Position numbers and translations under genes: made by a program. Shown here in pieces: positions 13,001 to 25,416 of a stretch of DNA of 64,000 bases (within the stretch, counting starts at the first letter, position 1; every line of letters starts with the position of its first letter). The notes under the pieces are model-generated. The model made no database searches. It had not been told where the DNA came from and saw only the letters and a program-made list of their open reading frames with translations. The DNA comes from Armillaria gallica (Eukaryota; Basidiomycota; Agaricomycetes; Agaricales; Physalacriaceae), in assembly GCA_037576215.1 (NCBI GenBank), contig JBANDB010000012.1:2108001-2172000 (forward strand), in the 5' to 3' direction.

Positions 13001-14348
13001 CGTCCCCATTGGTGCCCAGACTGAGCTTAGGTCATATGTTAGGCCGTCGAAGATATGGTGAATGGTACCGGTGTCAAGGTCCCTGGAAAGATACTGTCAG
13101 ATGACGTGAAGGGTGCGAAGGGAGCGCATACTTCAGGACAAGAACTTCGTGATCTCTGACTCGTCGTACAAATGCAAGGGTTCGTCCATCCCGAGATAAC
13201 TGTGGTCGGCTGGCGCCGCCAGGAAAAGCATCAACGAGAGTCTCCTCATCTCTGCTGGTTACGTTTAGTGAAAAAATGGCGTAAACGCCCTTGTGTACGT
13301 CTACGGGCGTGCTATCAATAGATGCAAAGCGGTGAAACGAGCAAGAAAGTCACCTTTACCCTCGGAAATAATATACGAATCTTTGACATTCTTGGCGTAA
13401 ATGAGAGTATCGTTGTTCCTCCAAAGGAATTGCTCGGGACCTATCTGTTGATTATCATAGTCATCGACCGTCATACCAGCAGGAAGAGTCCTGCCCAGGA
13501 TGCGCCGGCCACTCTGCGGCTTAATCGGCTCCTGGGGCTCGTCTTCGAGCGAGGGAACGTCGTACTCCCACCCTTCCGACGCAGAAAGAGTGATTTTTGA
13601 AGTATACCACTTAGATGCGATTATCTTGTTGCCAGAAGGATGAAATCGTGCGTCGGAAACCCAGCGAAATGTCTCATTCGTTACACGCCTCGCTGGAATT
13701 CAGGACATGTCAGACAATGGTTCGACAAGGCAAGTAGTAGTACCTTCAAGCCGGCCCTCACGTTTCAGGCGCTCGTGGGGCAGCGCTGTCGTCGGCCTGA
13801 CGTCCATCTCGCGGCAGCCACGCCAGGCCATGACCCAGATATTCTCCACCCCCAGCCCTGCATCGCTGCGAAACACAATCCTGTCGCCCTCTGGTGAGAA
13901 ATGAGCATCCGAGTCGTAGGGAATGCCAAGCAGGACGGGACGGGCCTTCGCTACATCTGTGAGGACTCTGCTCGTCGCCTGGAATGCAGTACACGTCTCC
14001 AAGCATGTCAAAAACGATGTCCCCCGTCGTAGGATGCACGTCCAAACGCAACCATGTCCCTTCCTCAACGTCGTACTCGAGCAGTCGTGGGTATGGGAAG
14101 TCGGTGGATATGTCCCAGGGTGTCTGTTCGCGGTACGGCCAGATGTTGTCCTCCCATTCGGATGCAGAGTCGCTGGTGTGTACGGCGCTAAATTTGAGGC
14201 TGAGTAGCGAGGCGGAAGCTGCGCAGATAATAAGAACGAGATATCTGATACTGAGTCTGGGTCCTTCAGTCGAAATTAGGAAACGATCAACGATGGTATC
14301 ACGGTTGGCCGCACAGTTATTGCCCTTGGGCGCGGCCTGAAGACTCAT
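10082..14348 (-). CDS. Membrane-anchored beta-propeller / amidohydrolase fusion protein
   Basis: Large protein (over 1,000 residues) combining TolB/WD40-like propeller repeats with a metal-dependent amidohydrolase; substrate unknown. The start at 14348 gives MSLQAAPKGNN and then one hydrophobic helix (YLVLIICAASASLLSLKF), so it probably has a type II anchor. Propeller motifs include FSPEGDRIVFRSDAGLGVENIWVM, RFHPSGNKIIASKWYTS and RPQLSRDGRTLAFVRR. The amidohydrolase part has AVYNATLLTMETG, VVPGFIDVHSHWGG (metal-binding HxH, about 11,470) and GKLADFLVYPPDVD near the end. It converges on the protein X gene with only about 60 bp between stop codons. Around 13,980 the frame shifts by one base: YCIP in one frame, ATSRVLTDVAKARPVLLG in the next, with no room for an intron. 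This is either a sequence error or a disabling change. Confidence 0.85.
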
Positions 14349-14550
14349 TGATCTCTCAATATTACCATCGACCCTGCATACAAAGCGTAGCAAATCACGG
14401 CTAATACTCGGATGCACCGCTTCAAAGTTGGACAGCGAAAAAAAAATGGTTGGATTTTTTGTGCAGGCCGCTAAATGGCCAGCATAGGTACTTTGATAAA
14501 TCCGCGTATATCTGATCAATAAAAACCCGGAATAACTAAATTCTTGCTTC

Positions 14551-15322
14551 TTAGGCCTCAGCGTCGGCTTCAACTTCAGTTGTGCCGTTCTTAGCCTCTT
14601 CCTCCGGTTTGTCTTCCTTATCATCCTTGGGAGCATCTTCCTTGGCGTGCTCCTCTTTGGCCTCTTCGTCAACCTTAGCTTCGTCCTCTTTAGCATGGTC
14701 CTCCTTGGCTTCGGCGTCTTCTCCCGGCGCCTGCTTGCTTCCAACGACAGCCGCATTGACACTGACATGCGTCATGATTTTACAGTGAGACAAGCAGAGC
14801 CGGATAACCACTCACGTCAACATGACTTGGACCTTTTCTTTTTCATCGCCACCGTCTGGGTTGGGTAGCTCAACTGCGAAGCGCTTAGTGCCTTTCCAGC
14901 CGTAGCTGCCAGTAGCAAAACTTGTAGGCAACAACGAAAAAGTCGCCAGGAAGCCAGGATCAGCTGAGGTAGCAGGAGCTGACTCATCGTCAGGAATACT
15001 GGGAGGGGTGTGTGTCACATTAATGTGTAAGGGAAGGGCCTTGCTCTTGAACGTAGAGGCGGGCAAGGAGGCCTTTGAATCAAAACCGAGCGGGTTAAGA
15101 GGGCTCATGTACTACAGTGATAAAATAAATGTATACCTTGGCACCTCGTTTCCCGCCCTTCTTTGCGCCCTTGGCTGCTGTGGCATGTGTGCCATTGTCA
15201 GTTTTCGCCGCCTTGGACGCTCTGGTTGTGGGGCCAGAAGTGTCGTCGGACGCTCTTTTCGTTCCTATATATGAAAAGGTAAGTAAGTGCGAATCAGGTG
15301 TGAAAATGCACTAGCCAGCCAT
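14551..15322 (-). CDS. Conserved basidiomycete protein with Lys/Glu-rich tail, function unknown
   Basis: I cannot name a function. The clear part reads MSPLNPLGFDSKASLPASTFKSKALPLHINVTHTPP..., then GWKGTKRFAVELPNPDGGDEKEKVQVML, and after an intron (about 14,757-14,811) VNAAVVGSKQAP followed by a low-complexity tail of alternating Glu, Lys, Ala and Asp ending at 14551. An upstream exon (about 15,262-15,138) encodes a basic, Lys/Ala/Gly-rich stretch (KRASDDTSGPTTRASKAAKTD... KKGGKRGAK) and joins in frame through a GT-AG intron. If a GC-AG intron (GCTAGT donor) is accepted, the start would be ATGGCTG at 15322. Otherwise the ATG at 15108 is the start. The charged tails suggest a nuclear or nucleic-acid-associated protein (inference). 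Confidence 0.6.
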
Positions 15323-15622
15323 CTTTATTCGCGGGAAGCGGAGTTACGCTGTGGAGAAATGGGTGAGGATGATGGGGTGCGTCTAAGAATGGTTGACGAA
15401 GGAAATGAATTGATTTTCGATTTATATTCCCCTGGCGACCACATGACGTCACGCGTCGTGCCACCAACATCAGGTGATCAGGCGCGTTCAATAGCCGAGA
15501 ATAACCGACGCTGAGAACGGCGCAGTTGTGTCCGCGACCATAAGCCGAGCCAGGAAACAAAGCCGGAATACGAATGGTAAAGCAGCTTAATTCATTAGAA
15601 ATACAAGTCAGATACATACGAA

Positions 15623-16590
15623 TTACAGGTCGAACTCAAAGTCTGAATCGTCTTCATCATCTCCTGAACGTCTGATATTCTTCTGCGTTCTTCCGTTAGT
15701 AGAGGTGGCAGCAGAGCGCATCCGAGCGGAAGGATCGCGGCGATCTTCCGAATCGTCGTCGTCAGAGTCGTCGTCATCACGTCGTTGCTCCGGAGGAACG
15801 TCGGGGACGTCGACGGCACCAGTCATTATTAAGATAGCTTCCAGCTCTGTGCAAGGGTGAGCATCAATGAGCCGACTCAGAGCCGCAAATACGCACCTTC
15901 AGACCGTCTTTCCCGGTCCGAGCTCCAAGCGATGACTTGATTGCGAATCTCTCCATTCCGGTATATGATTAACATAGGTATTCGCGAGTCGGGAAGGTTC
16001 GGTATGCATTTATCGCCAACGATGGATACAAATTTTGTCCGTGGATAACGTGCAGCCAACGCGCGGATGTGCTCAAAGGTACGTTCACTTCGAGGAATCC
16101 TTGTGGTTGGACGAGTCAGCCATCGGATAGGAACATCAAGCAAAGTTCACGTACCCGTCCTTATACAAAAAGCAAATCACTCCTGTGCCCTTCTCGTCGT
16201 CGTCATCCTCCTCATTGATCTTGCTTGCATCAGTCACTTCTCGAGTATAGTCGTCCCGTCCAATAGGGTACACTCGTCCGAAGCGGGCCTTTTTCTCAGC
16301 ATTCCTTTCCAAGGCTATACGTTGTCGTCGATGAGCAGCGATCAGGCGTTCCGTCTCATCGTCAGGAGCATCTTCACTCAGTTCCTTCAGCTCAGATGGT
16401 GTGTAATCCTCGAGCATCTCCTCTAGTGTCGGAGACGGTGGAGGCGATGGCGATGGAGGTGTAGGCTCCCGCGGCGGGATGATACCATGCTTCCGGAGAG
16501 CATCATTGCTGTGTACTGCATTCAGCGACGATGACAATAAAAAGTCGAGAAAACGCACAATTCTGTGTCTTCGTTGGGATTTATTGACAT
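15623..16590 (-). CDS. Phosducin-like protein (PLP2/3 type)
   Basis: Cytosolic co-chaperone that assists the CCT chaperonin in folding substrates such as actin, tubulin and G-beta. The first exon reads MSINPNEDTE from 16590. The second has NDALRKHGIIPPREPTPPSPSPPPSPTLEEMLEDYTPSELKELSEDAPDDETERLI. The thioredoxin-fold domain has GVICFLYKDG, HIRALAARYPRTKFVSIVGDKCIPNLPDSRIPMLIIYRNGEI and VIAWSSDRERRSE. The C-terminal ELEAILIMTGAV is followed by an acidic tail ending DDSDFEFDL at 15623. Order and spacing match the family, which lacks a thioredoxin CxxC. Three introns of about 50 nt are evident. Confidence 0.88.
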
Positions 16591-16835
16591 TACGATTCTT
16601 CAGGCAGACACTCGTTAAACGTAACCTTTATGTATGCACTGACAGTGACTGTGGGCGCAGCCGACCGCAGAGTGACTCGTGGTGAAAGAACAAAGCAGTG
16701 CACGTGCCTATTCTTGGACCAGGATAATTTAAGTACCGAGTAATTACCTTCCTTTCCTTTCTTCAGCAAGCTGCCCCGCTCGAAGCTGTAGAAACAAGTG
16801 ATGCACTTTGTTCCCTGATCCTGCCTTCTCCCACC

Positions 16836-19800
16836 ATGTCCGCAACCAAAGGGGACACGTTGATCCCCCGCAAGTACCAAGAAGAGGTCTTCGTCCAAGC
16901 CCAGGAAGGCAACATCATCGCAGCCCTGGGCACCGGCAGCGGCAAGACCTTCATTAGCATCCTCCTCATTCGATGGATCGCAACCAAAGAAGCCTCCCAG
17001 GGAAAGGCCATCGTATTCCTCGTCCCGAAAGTAGCGCTCGTCGAGCAGCAAGGCGACTTTATCGCCAAACACACGTCTTTACGCGTAATAAAGCTGCACG
17101 GAGCTCTCGACATAGACTTGACTGACAGGGCAGGATGGCAGAAGAAGTTCCAGCAGAATGATGTCTTTGTGATGACAGGTAGGCGCGCCACATATATATT
17201 CGCAGCGCGCAGTAGCTGATGCGTCACTAGCGCAGATATTTCTCAATCTCATCACTCATTCGTTGTGGAGCATTCCCAAGGTACCTACTTCCCATGTCGC
17301 GGTAGTCCAAGATTGAGCCTTTGGACAGGTCTCTCTGATTGTTTTCGATGAATGCCACCATACACGGAAGAATCATCCATACAACAGTATTATGCGCGAG
17401 TACAAACATATCGCTGCCTCTGACCGGCCGAAGATATTTGGGATGACCGCCTCCCCCATTTTGAACCCGCGGGATGCCATTCGTTCTATGGAAGAGCTCG
17501 AGGGAAACCTAGACGCCAAGATCGTCGGCATTCACGCACACGTTTCCGAGCTTACCGAGCACTCGCCTAAGCCATCGGAGGTATCTTCCATTCATCCATT
17601 ACGTCCGCATTTTTCTTAGAATAATCTCCTGCAGACGATCCAGATATACCCGCCTCCTCCCTGATACCCAGCTGTCCCATCTCTGCACTATGGGCCTCAC
17701 TGGCTGTTTTCGATATCATGCAATATTCCGACATCGATGTGCCTTGGGCAGAAATCGAGCGACGATACTACGTAACACTCCACAATCTAGGTCCATTCTC
17801 GGCGTCTCTCTATCTTCACGCAGAGATGTGGCATCAAATTAGGACGCTAATAATTCAAAACAGCAGTTTCATCTCAGAGTCTGCGACTGGGGAAACTGTT
17901 GAAGTTGTCACTGCACCAGCCCTAAAGGAACTTCCTCCTGAGGTATACCACATCGCTGAGATCCTCCTCGATTTTCAGTCCTTCTTTATCCTCGAGTCAA
18001 ATCCAACTTGCTCACCACTATCCATTCCGCTCGAATGGTGCACACCGAAGATTAAGTCACTTGTCGACGTCATCCTAGCACATCATTCTTCCACATTCCA
18101 AGGCATCATATTCGTAGAGCAACGACAGACGGCTATGTGTCTTGCTAAACTTCTTCCCAACCTTCCGCAGCTCAATGGTCTCGTACGATGTGCAGATTTA
18201 GTGGGCCACGGTGTCAACAGCGAAGGGTATCCAAGGACATCACAACAGGTAATCAAGGAGAGGTCGTCAAGTTGTTTCGAGCCAAGGAAATAAATCTACG
18301 TCAGTTTAAGATATATTCCGTGTTGCAACTCTCATTAAAACGGTTATTACAGTTATCGCCACTTCTGTAGCTGAAGAGGGCCTCGATTTTCCGGTTAGCC
18401 ATCCCACTTCAACCGACCACTTACCTGTCCTCATACGGAGTCATTATCCAGGCATGCGATTTAGTCATCCGTTTCGACAAGGTCCAGCATCTAGTTGGAT
18501 ACGTTCAATCCCGTGGCCGCGCTCGAAACAAAGCCTCAAACTTTGTTATCATGGTACAAAACGACGACATAGCCTATCTCTCCAAGTACCAGCAGCTATG
18601 CTCTGCAGAGCCAGAGCTAAAGGCCATCTACCAAGCGCGGCGGGAGGAAAGTCAAGCCAAAGCCATCACAGAGGAAGAAGAGGAGGAGATACTTGATCCC
18701 CTTGACCTAGCAGCTCGAGAGCGGTATGACATTCCGTTGACAGGCGCTTTCGCCAACTACGACAACTCCATATCGTTGCTTAACTACCTCTGCTCCCTCA
18801 TTCCCTGCGACAAGTATACCTCTCAACATGTCCCGGTCTATACCGGAGAATTCCAATCAACCCTCCGCCTCCCTTCAGCCCTTCCGATCCCCCCTGAAAA
18901 CCTTCTCTTCCACGGACCTGTGAAGCGCTCGAAGAAGGAAGCGAAACGTGCAGTAGCCTTCCTGGCTGTGAAGCATTTGCACGCCCTAGATGTGTTTGAC
19001 GACTACCTCCTCCCGGTTTCTAGTAAACATCAAAACGACAAAGATGTGGACGGGAGAGCTATTCCTGAGGTTAACGTTCCGGAAACGTTGGATGTTCCGT
19101 TCGAGATCCTTGGACGTTGGGTCCCAATCTCTGGATACATGCGGTGTATATCGACGGGCGACCTGTTGCTGGGTTGATTACCGGCACAAGCCTTCCTGCT
19201 GTCTCCGTTCGCAGTCATTCTTCGTTCGTCGAGATTCGGCAAGCCCAACAAGTGTGCTTGACCTCATCAGAGCGTGCAATCATGGATCAGTATACGAGGC
19301 AAGCCATCTGGCATCGTAACACAGCCAGAGAGATCATTCTCCCCCTCAGCCTTTTCCTCGTCCCAATAACCTCACCTCTCGTGCCGGATTTTGATGCTAT
19401 GAACCGCCTCCTTACTGACCCGCAAGGGACTTCTGACTGGAGCAGCATTGGAGAACAAGACTATAACAAAGTGATGGTCTTGAATCGAAATCAGAATGGG
19501 AAGCCTTATATCCTCCACCGTATCCGCCATGACCTTACCCCCATGTCAACTCCTCCTCCAGGTTCGCCTGAAGCCACCTCCGCCTCCTACTGCGAGTACT
19601 TCGTCAACCGTTGGACCAGGAAGAAGTGGACAGCAGAAGTTCCTACTGATGGACCTATGATCGAAGTCACCATTCTACCTCGTTCCAATATAGGTTCATA
19701 CACCCTTGAGTCGCAAACTGACAAGGCTCCCCAAGGATCTCAGCCCGTTCGCCTTCTACCGCTTGGTTGTTGCGGCTGGCTAGATATGTCGTTCGATATG

Positions 19801-21397
19801 ATCCAGGCTTACCAAGTCCTTCCCCACCTCAGCCGTCGTATCACTGACATATACCGTGCCCGTCAAGCAAGGTTTGAACTCGGACTTCCTCCAATCTTGG
19901 ATGACCTCCTAGTTCAAGCTTTGACCATCCCGAGCACTCAAGCTAGCTTCAACAACCAGCGCCTGGAGACCTTGGGTGACGCCGTATTAGAGCTCTGCAC
20001 CACCGTTCACCTCTTCAACAAGTACCCCTACCGACACGAAGGCCAGCTCGATATCATGAGGCAGGGCAGTATCTCCAATCGTTTCCTCATGGCGAGGGCT
20101 TTAGATGCAGGCTTGCATCGTTTCGTCACCGGGGAGTCTCATAGCCTGAGGACATGGAGATATGTCTTGGGCGAGGATAGTGATGCGAAGCGCTATGCAC
20201 AGCGGACGTATCCTAGGAGGAGTCTCCAGGACTGTATGGAGGCTACATTGGGTGCGGCCTTTGTTACGGGTGGAATACCTATGGCTTTGCGCGCGGGATT
20301 TGCGCTTGGCCTGGCTATGGGAGATCCCACGCCTTGGCCAGAACGCTATGGCATCAAATCTAAAAGAGCCGTGTCGCCCCTCTTCTCTCAGCTGGAGGAA
20401 CGGCTAGGGTACAAATTCCGGAATGGCCGTCTCCTTGTCGAAGCTGTTACTCACCCTTCGTTCGCTTCGTTCGCTGATACTACTTCCTACCAGCGTCTTG
20501 AATTCTTAGGGGACGGTATTTTGATTTCCTTGTTCTTGCAATTTGGTGCTGTGTTCTGATGATCTTTATGCAGCACTGCTTGATCTCGTCGTGGTGCATT
20601 ATCTGTGCGCAAAGTTTCCGGAGGCCACCTCTGAACAGCTGGCTCTTCCCCGAGCTAAAGCTGTGTGCTCAGCTGCGCTAGCCTTTCTTGGCGTCAAGTA
20701 TCTCGACTTGCATATGGTCGCACTCATCAACAACGTGGAGCTAAGCATGGCCATGGAAGACTACGTTCCCATTCTCAAGACCCTGTCAAGTACGGATATC
20801 GTGACACAAGGGTACAAGTACGATCCGCCCAAGGCGATCAGCGATATTTTCGAAGGCATCATGGGCGCTGTCCTCGTTGACTCGGGATACAACTACGAGC
20901 TTGCTGCTGCGGTGGTGGAGTATGTTATGGAGGACATACTGGCTGTCCTTTCTCCAGCTGTTCGCTGGGATCCCGTCACTGAGCTGTACCAGTGGGTTGC
21001 TCGGTCAGGCTGTCGAAACAAGATCGTCATCTCGTGCGTACTAGCCCGGCTCCTCGCTCGTTTCTGACGCTTGCTTCGTAGACACGAACCCAAAGGGAAG
21101 CACGTCGGTGTAGTGATCCACTTGCACGATGTGCATATCGTGGGCCCGATCGTTTCCAACAGTCTCGGCACTTCGAAATTTGCTGCGGCTGAGAGGGCGT
21201 TGGGGATCTTGAAGGATGCTACCAAAGACAAGAGTCTGGATCGGATATGCAACTGTTCCGAGCTAATGGATGTTGATACAGGGACTGTATTGGAATCTGT
21301 GGGCGAGGTTATTGAGAAACTGTCGCTACAGAGAGATGGCGTAGAGGATCCCGATTTGGTCGTCCTGCAAGAAGGGGTATCGACTCGGATTGCATAA
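16836..21397 (+). CDS. Dicer-like ribonuclease III
   Basis: RNA-silencing enzyme that cuts double-stranded RNA into small RNAs. Helicase: GTGSGKT (motif I, about 16,930), FDECHHTRKNHPYNS (DECH box, about 17,350), FGMTASP, then VVKLFRAKEINLLIATSVAEEGLDFP and HLVGYVQSRGRARN. A Dicer dimerisation-like segment lies near 18,770-19,000. RNase IIIa has RLETLGDAVLEL (about 19,960) and DCMEATLGAAF. RNase IIIb has RLEFLGDALLDLVVVHYL (spliced near 20,514-20,572) and DIFEGIMGAVLVDSGYNYE. A C-terminal dsRNA-binding-like segment (HEPKGKHVGVVIHLHDVHIVGP) follows. No PAZ domain is obvious. Two single-base frame breaks occur, near 18,227 (expected GGGG, present GGG) and near 19,112. Each is crossed by clear homology on both sides with no intron possible, so the gene is either damaged or misread. 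Confidence 0.9.
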
Positions 21398-21668
21398 TTG
21401 ACTGTGGCTAACGTTATGTCTTATGCTTTACAACAATATCTTATGTACATACGACATCTTAAAACCCAAGTGTATCCAAAGCTCACCTAGGCATTGTCGC
21501 GAGTGATGGGTATGAACTCACGACCTCTGTCAGTACTAGTGGTATATCAGTGGTCCGCGCGGTTCGGCTAATTCGGTTCGCAGAATACCCAAAAGTGAAA
21601 GCCGTGATAATCTAGAAATAGCTTGATGAATAGATCACAAATCTGTACGTGAGTCTCAAAAAGTGAAT

Positions 21669-23185
21669 CTACCATCCTTCCTCACCAGCACAACGCCCCC
21701 GGTAATTACATTCTACCAGTAAGTCAGCTAGTGCATGCTCAGGATCAGAATAGAAATCCATCAATGCCCAGCCCCGAAGCCTTACTTCAGCACTGATTGC
21801 AGGTTTGAGCTCCGTATCGCTCAACAGATCCAAAAGCCACCTCCCAACTCTGCTATTGACTCCCTCCACGCCGAGTCCCCATCTCGGCCAACCAAACCCT
21901 TGTGCCACGGCAGGTGGTGTAGCGAGCGGGAACGACGCAGCAGAAAAGAAAGTGATAGACAGCATCTTCTGGGGCTGGGTATTTGCAGGTGGATGTATTA
22001 AAATATTTGTCGATAACGCAAACTTCTCTGGGATTGACAAAAAGGAGGGTATAGCGTACCTTGATACGCGGTGAGATAAATGTACTTGGGAGGACGAGTA
22101 TTGCTCACCAATCATGCGTACGAACGTGGGTATCCTTACATTCCCAAGTGAAGCCATCCTTGGCACTATCTGGCCAGGTCGTAGGATGAATTCCCAACCC
22201 CTCAAGACCACCCTCCCATCCGTCTCCATTCCCTCCAAACCGACTAATCAGCACCACCTTTCCCCTTACCTCACCGAGATTCGGCACCCGATTCTCTAAA
22301 AACCACATATCCCTCCCCCCCGGACCACTCAACATTTCCCTGTGCACAGTCCGCGAGAATGTACTCGGTTTGGTGGTGGCAAAGTCCTCTTGCTTCATGA
22401 ACAAGATGATGGTTTCTCGGCAGGTCTCCGGAGCGGTTAGAAAATCGTGGATGGTGCGCTGGATATCTTCGAATGGCGTTCGTTGGGGGTAGATGCCGTG
22501 GTAGGCTATAAGGCGAGACTTGATGACTGCGAGGCGGATATCGAGGACCCTGATACCGGATTGGAGCTGGACAGCGAGAGGCGTGGTAGGGGATTGACAT
22601 TGAGATATAGGCCATCCGTAGAAAGCCATGCTGATAGAGAGTAAATGAGTCGAGTTCAGGAAATGAATGTCTGCCCCTACGTATCATGCGTTCCTACGAT
22701 ATCATTAATATATGTACCATAGCCGGTGTTATCTTATCCAAACTTACCAGGTAATAGTAGGGAATATAATGGAGACGCGTCAGGCATATCCGCGAGGAAT
22801 GCAGACACGTTTCTCTTTGGTAGGATTATCAATTTGCGATGACTCATGCTAATCTATATCCTTGTTCATTTGTATGTTTCCCTGATAAACTCATTGGAGT
22901 ACTCACTTTGACGGCGTAAACAGACCAAGGATGATCGCCCCCTGCCTCTAAACGTTGCCAAGTAGTCCCACTTCTCATAGAGAACCGAATCATAGCCGGA
23001 CACCACCCCTTTGTTTCATTGATAGCTGTCTGACCGAAGAGCGCCAATTTCCGGCAACAATTGGGAACTTTAGTCTGCAGTGGGATCCGGGAAGCCAATA
23101 CTAGATGTTCATCACGACCGTTGCGCTTATGATCCCAAGAACAAATCATAGGATTGTCAGTCAAGTTTACGAGAGTGAGATGCAT
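21669..23185 (-). CDS. PLC-like phosphodiesterase (PI-PLC X-domain fold)
   Basis: Fungal protein with the TIM-barrel phosphatidylinositol-phospholipase-C X fold. From the start at 23185 there is an N-terminal beta-rich domain (MHLTLVNLTDNPMICSW...). After introns near 22,850-22,905 and 22,690-22,730 comes LLLPGTHDTMAFYGWP, with the first catalytic His. A second catalytic His sits in RLIAYHGIYPQRTPFEDI (about 22,500), after LQSGIRVLDIRLAV. RGKVVLISRFGG, FTWECKD and a C-terminal LVECNYRGRCAGEEGW ending at 21669 follow. Family members lacking the calcium-binding residues often act on GPI or PI lipids. Substrate and location are not determined here. Exons join in frame and the gene looks intact. 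Confidence 0.8.
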
Positions 23186-23422
23186 GTCGAAATCCAGAGA
23201 ACCAGCGGGGGCAATAAAGCAGGAAACAAGGTGGTGCCGGTTTCAGGTGTGCCCCAACAGATGGCCCAGCACTAGTGACATCGTGGCAGTGGCAAGGCAG
23301 CCTATCGGAGTTGGCCGCATATGGCTACTCGAATAAACAGGCCAAAATAGCGCGTCGGCTCTTCTCTCACCTCCATATCTACGCGACCCGAACGTCGTTC
23401 TCTAGATATTATCCCGTACACT

Positions 23423-24917
23423 ATGCTGCCTGTGCGTATCGACTGTCAAAATGTTAGAATATTCCTTACCCGTCAAGGTATCAGGTATTGAAGGCATCCG
23501 TCCACGATGTACGGTACTTTGCGGCACTTTTACGTGGCGTCAATTTTGTCAACGTGAGCGGCGACACAGGAGCGACATATGGCGGGTCTTCTTAGTCATA
23601 TTTAGAGGGCTACCATTACCGTCACCAAGAGAGGCTTTATTGCAGTGGTAGAAGAAGCGCGCACGCTGTTGGGTTTGTGCATCTCGGTATTTCCTCTTCA
23701 AGGCTAACACGAAGAGCAGGAACCGCATATATCTTTTCCGATGTATTCGACGAATATGAGTATAACTCCGAATCGCCGAGCAGCACCCAGGATAGCGTAG
23801 ATGACGAAGACGCCGACAACACCGCCTTTGAAGTACCGCTGAACACACTTATAGAATGTTTGAATATATTCGGAACCGCAGGCGGAAGTAACTATAATGC
23901 CGCTGGAAGTGGCCGACATACTAGGTGGAAAAAGGTTGGTGAGAACGACGACGGTGATGATGGCGACGACGACGAAGGGGGACGGGGCAGGATACAACAG
24001 TTCTTTGGCGGTAGCTCTGAGAAAGAACAGGGATGCGAATGACGTATGCTGGTGCTGGATATCCCTTGACTCTACTCCTGTACGTGTATGCTTTCTCTTT
24101 TTCGCACATGTCTTACGTTCTTCTCCAGTGCCGAAGACTCGACTGGTCCCACAACAACCTGCGAAATATCCACATACGATGCAGAACCTCACCTTGAACT
24201 ACCATTTGATCTGGAAAAGATGTACGTCTGATCAATCTCTCCGTGGATATCATCACTGACTTAACTCAGGGTTCTCAAAATCATTCTCAAGGTAAACAAT
24301 GGCCCATTCGATTGTGCATTTCTTCATTCCGACTAGTCAGAATGGTTACGCGATGCGCTCTCAGAATTGGATCCCTCTTGCGAGAAATTGACGTTTATCG
24401 GAAATCCTCCACCGAGGGAAGACCCCTCCGAAAAGCAAAAGGCCAGGTCACGGGTCGGGTTGAAGCCAATGCTCCGTATCCAAGCTACAGGAACGTTCGG
24501 CAGCACTGAGGTACGCGAACTCAATCTTCCAGATTTCTATTCGATGACCAAGGAAGTTTTAGATGGACTACCCGAACGACAGAGACGTCTTGGAAACTTT
24601 CGATTGCGTTCAAACCATCAGCTTCAGGTTTGCCATTCATGCTCATCCTTGTTCGTTTCTGACAGTACCTCAGTTATCGGTTTTCTCACATTTCTCGAAC
24701 GCTGAGAGCACTGCAGAGCTCTACAAAGACGTCGCTTCGGATTGATGACGAGGGTCTGCTAAGTCTTCAGTTCCTTATGCCCTCTCCCTCACCCAAACTA
24801 GGGAAAAGAGACGAGACCCCGGCGGCTTTCATAGAATTTCGGGTGAGTTCGTAAATAAGTTTGCGCGCGCGCTTGGCTTGATAGTCGTGGCAGTGTTTGG
24901 CATTGGATGAAGAGTAA
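23423..24917 (+). CDS. rad1: DNA-damage checkpoint clamp subunit Rad1 (9-1-1 complex)
   Basis: Rad1 forms the PCNA-like 9-1-1 clamp with Rad9 and Hus1. A seven-nucleotide-rule start at 23423 followed by a GTGCGT...CAG intron gives MLPVLKASVHDVRYFAALLRGVNFVN. Then come ATITVTKRGFIAVVEEARTLLGFVHLGISSS, VPLNTLIECLNIFG, RMTYAGAGYPLTLLLAEDS, SEWLRDALSELDPSCEKL, MDYPNDRDVLETFDC, SHISRTLRALQSSTKTSLRIDDEGLLSLQFLM and a last small exon encoding CLALDEE with the stop at 24915-24917. Family order is complete, with about eight introns. One frame break near 24,028 (CAGGGATG where CAGGGGATG would fit) interrupts the sequence between IQQFFGG...KEQG and MRMTYAG. Pieces of this gene recur at 50,343 and 52,072. 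Confidence 0.85.
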
Positions 24918-25416
24918 CCTTACGCAAGAGAGATATTGAGAGTTCCGGGCAGAAGGCGGGTATTCATATTCACCCAAGAAGCCGTAGCCGATACAGCGCC
25001 TGTTTGAACCTCAGTTCGCCCAATGTTCAGACTTTCGAATTATATCCTTTCCTATTGGTTACAGAGAACGGGCAGCTGGACATTTCCTCCAACATGATCA
25101 GGATCGATGATCGAAAATCCCCGCACCTGTAACCCGCGACGGCCGACATCGTTCACTCGCTACTTCTTTCCAAAACATCCTTCCTATCGATTTTTTCCGG
25201 TAGTCCGTCGTTGTCAAGGAACCACATCGAGTATTAATCATTAGCCCTTCCGTCCTTCCTCCGAGTTCCAGTTTTTCTGTGACTGCTTCAATTTATACTT
25301 CGCGCTGTTCGGTAGATTCTGGGAAGTAGGCAGCATAATCATAGTCAGAACAATATTCAAATAAATCGAAATCAAAGCGCAATACCCTACTAAGTTGTGC
25401 ATACAAAACTGCATTT
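24918..25416. other. Intergenic, no gene recognised
   Basis: About 500 bp between rad1 and the 3' end of the left STAND gene copy. Short open frames only; nothing recognised. Confidence 0.45.

Noticed and set aside
14582..14788. Ser/Leu-rich plus-strand open frame
   Set aside because: Antisense shadow of the Lys/Glu-rich tail of the minus-strand gene.
21500..21565. tRNA-like sequence downstream of Dicer
   Set aside because: GTGAGTTCATACCCATCAC and TCGCGACA resemble a T arm and acceptor end on the minus strand, but no matching 5' acceptor strand or anticodon arm can be drawn. At most it is an old tRNA-derived remnant.
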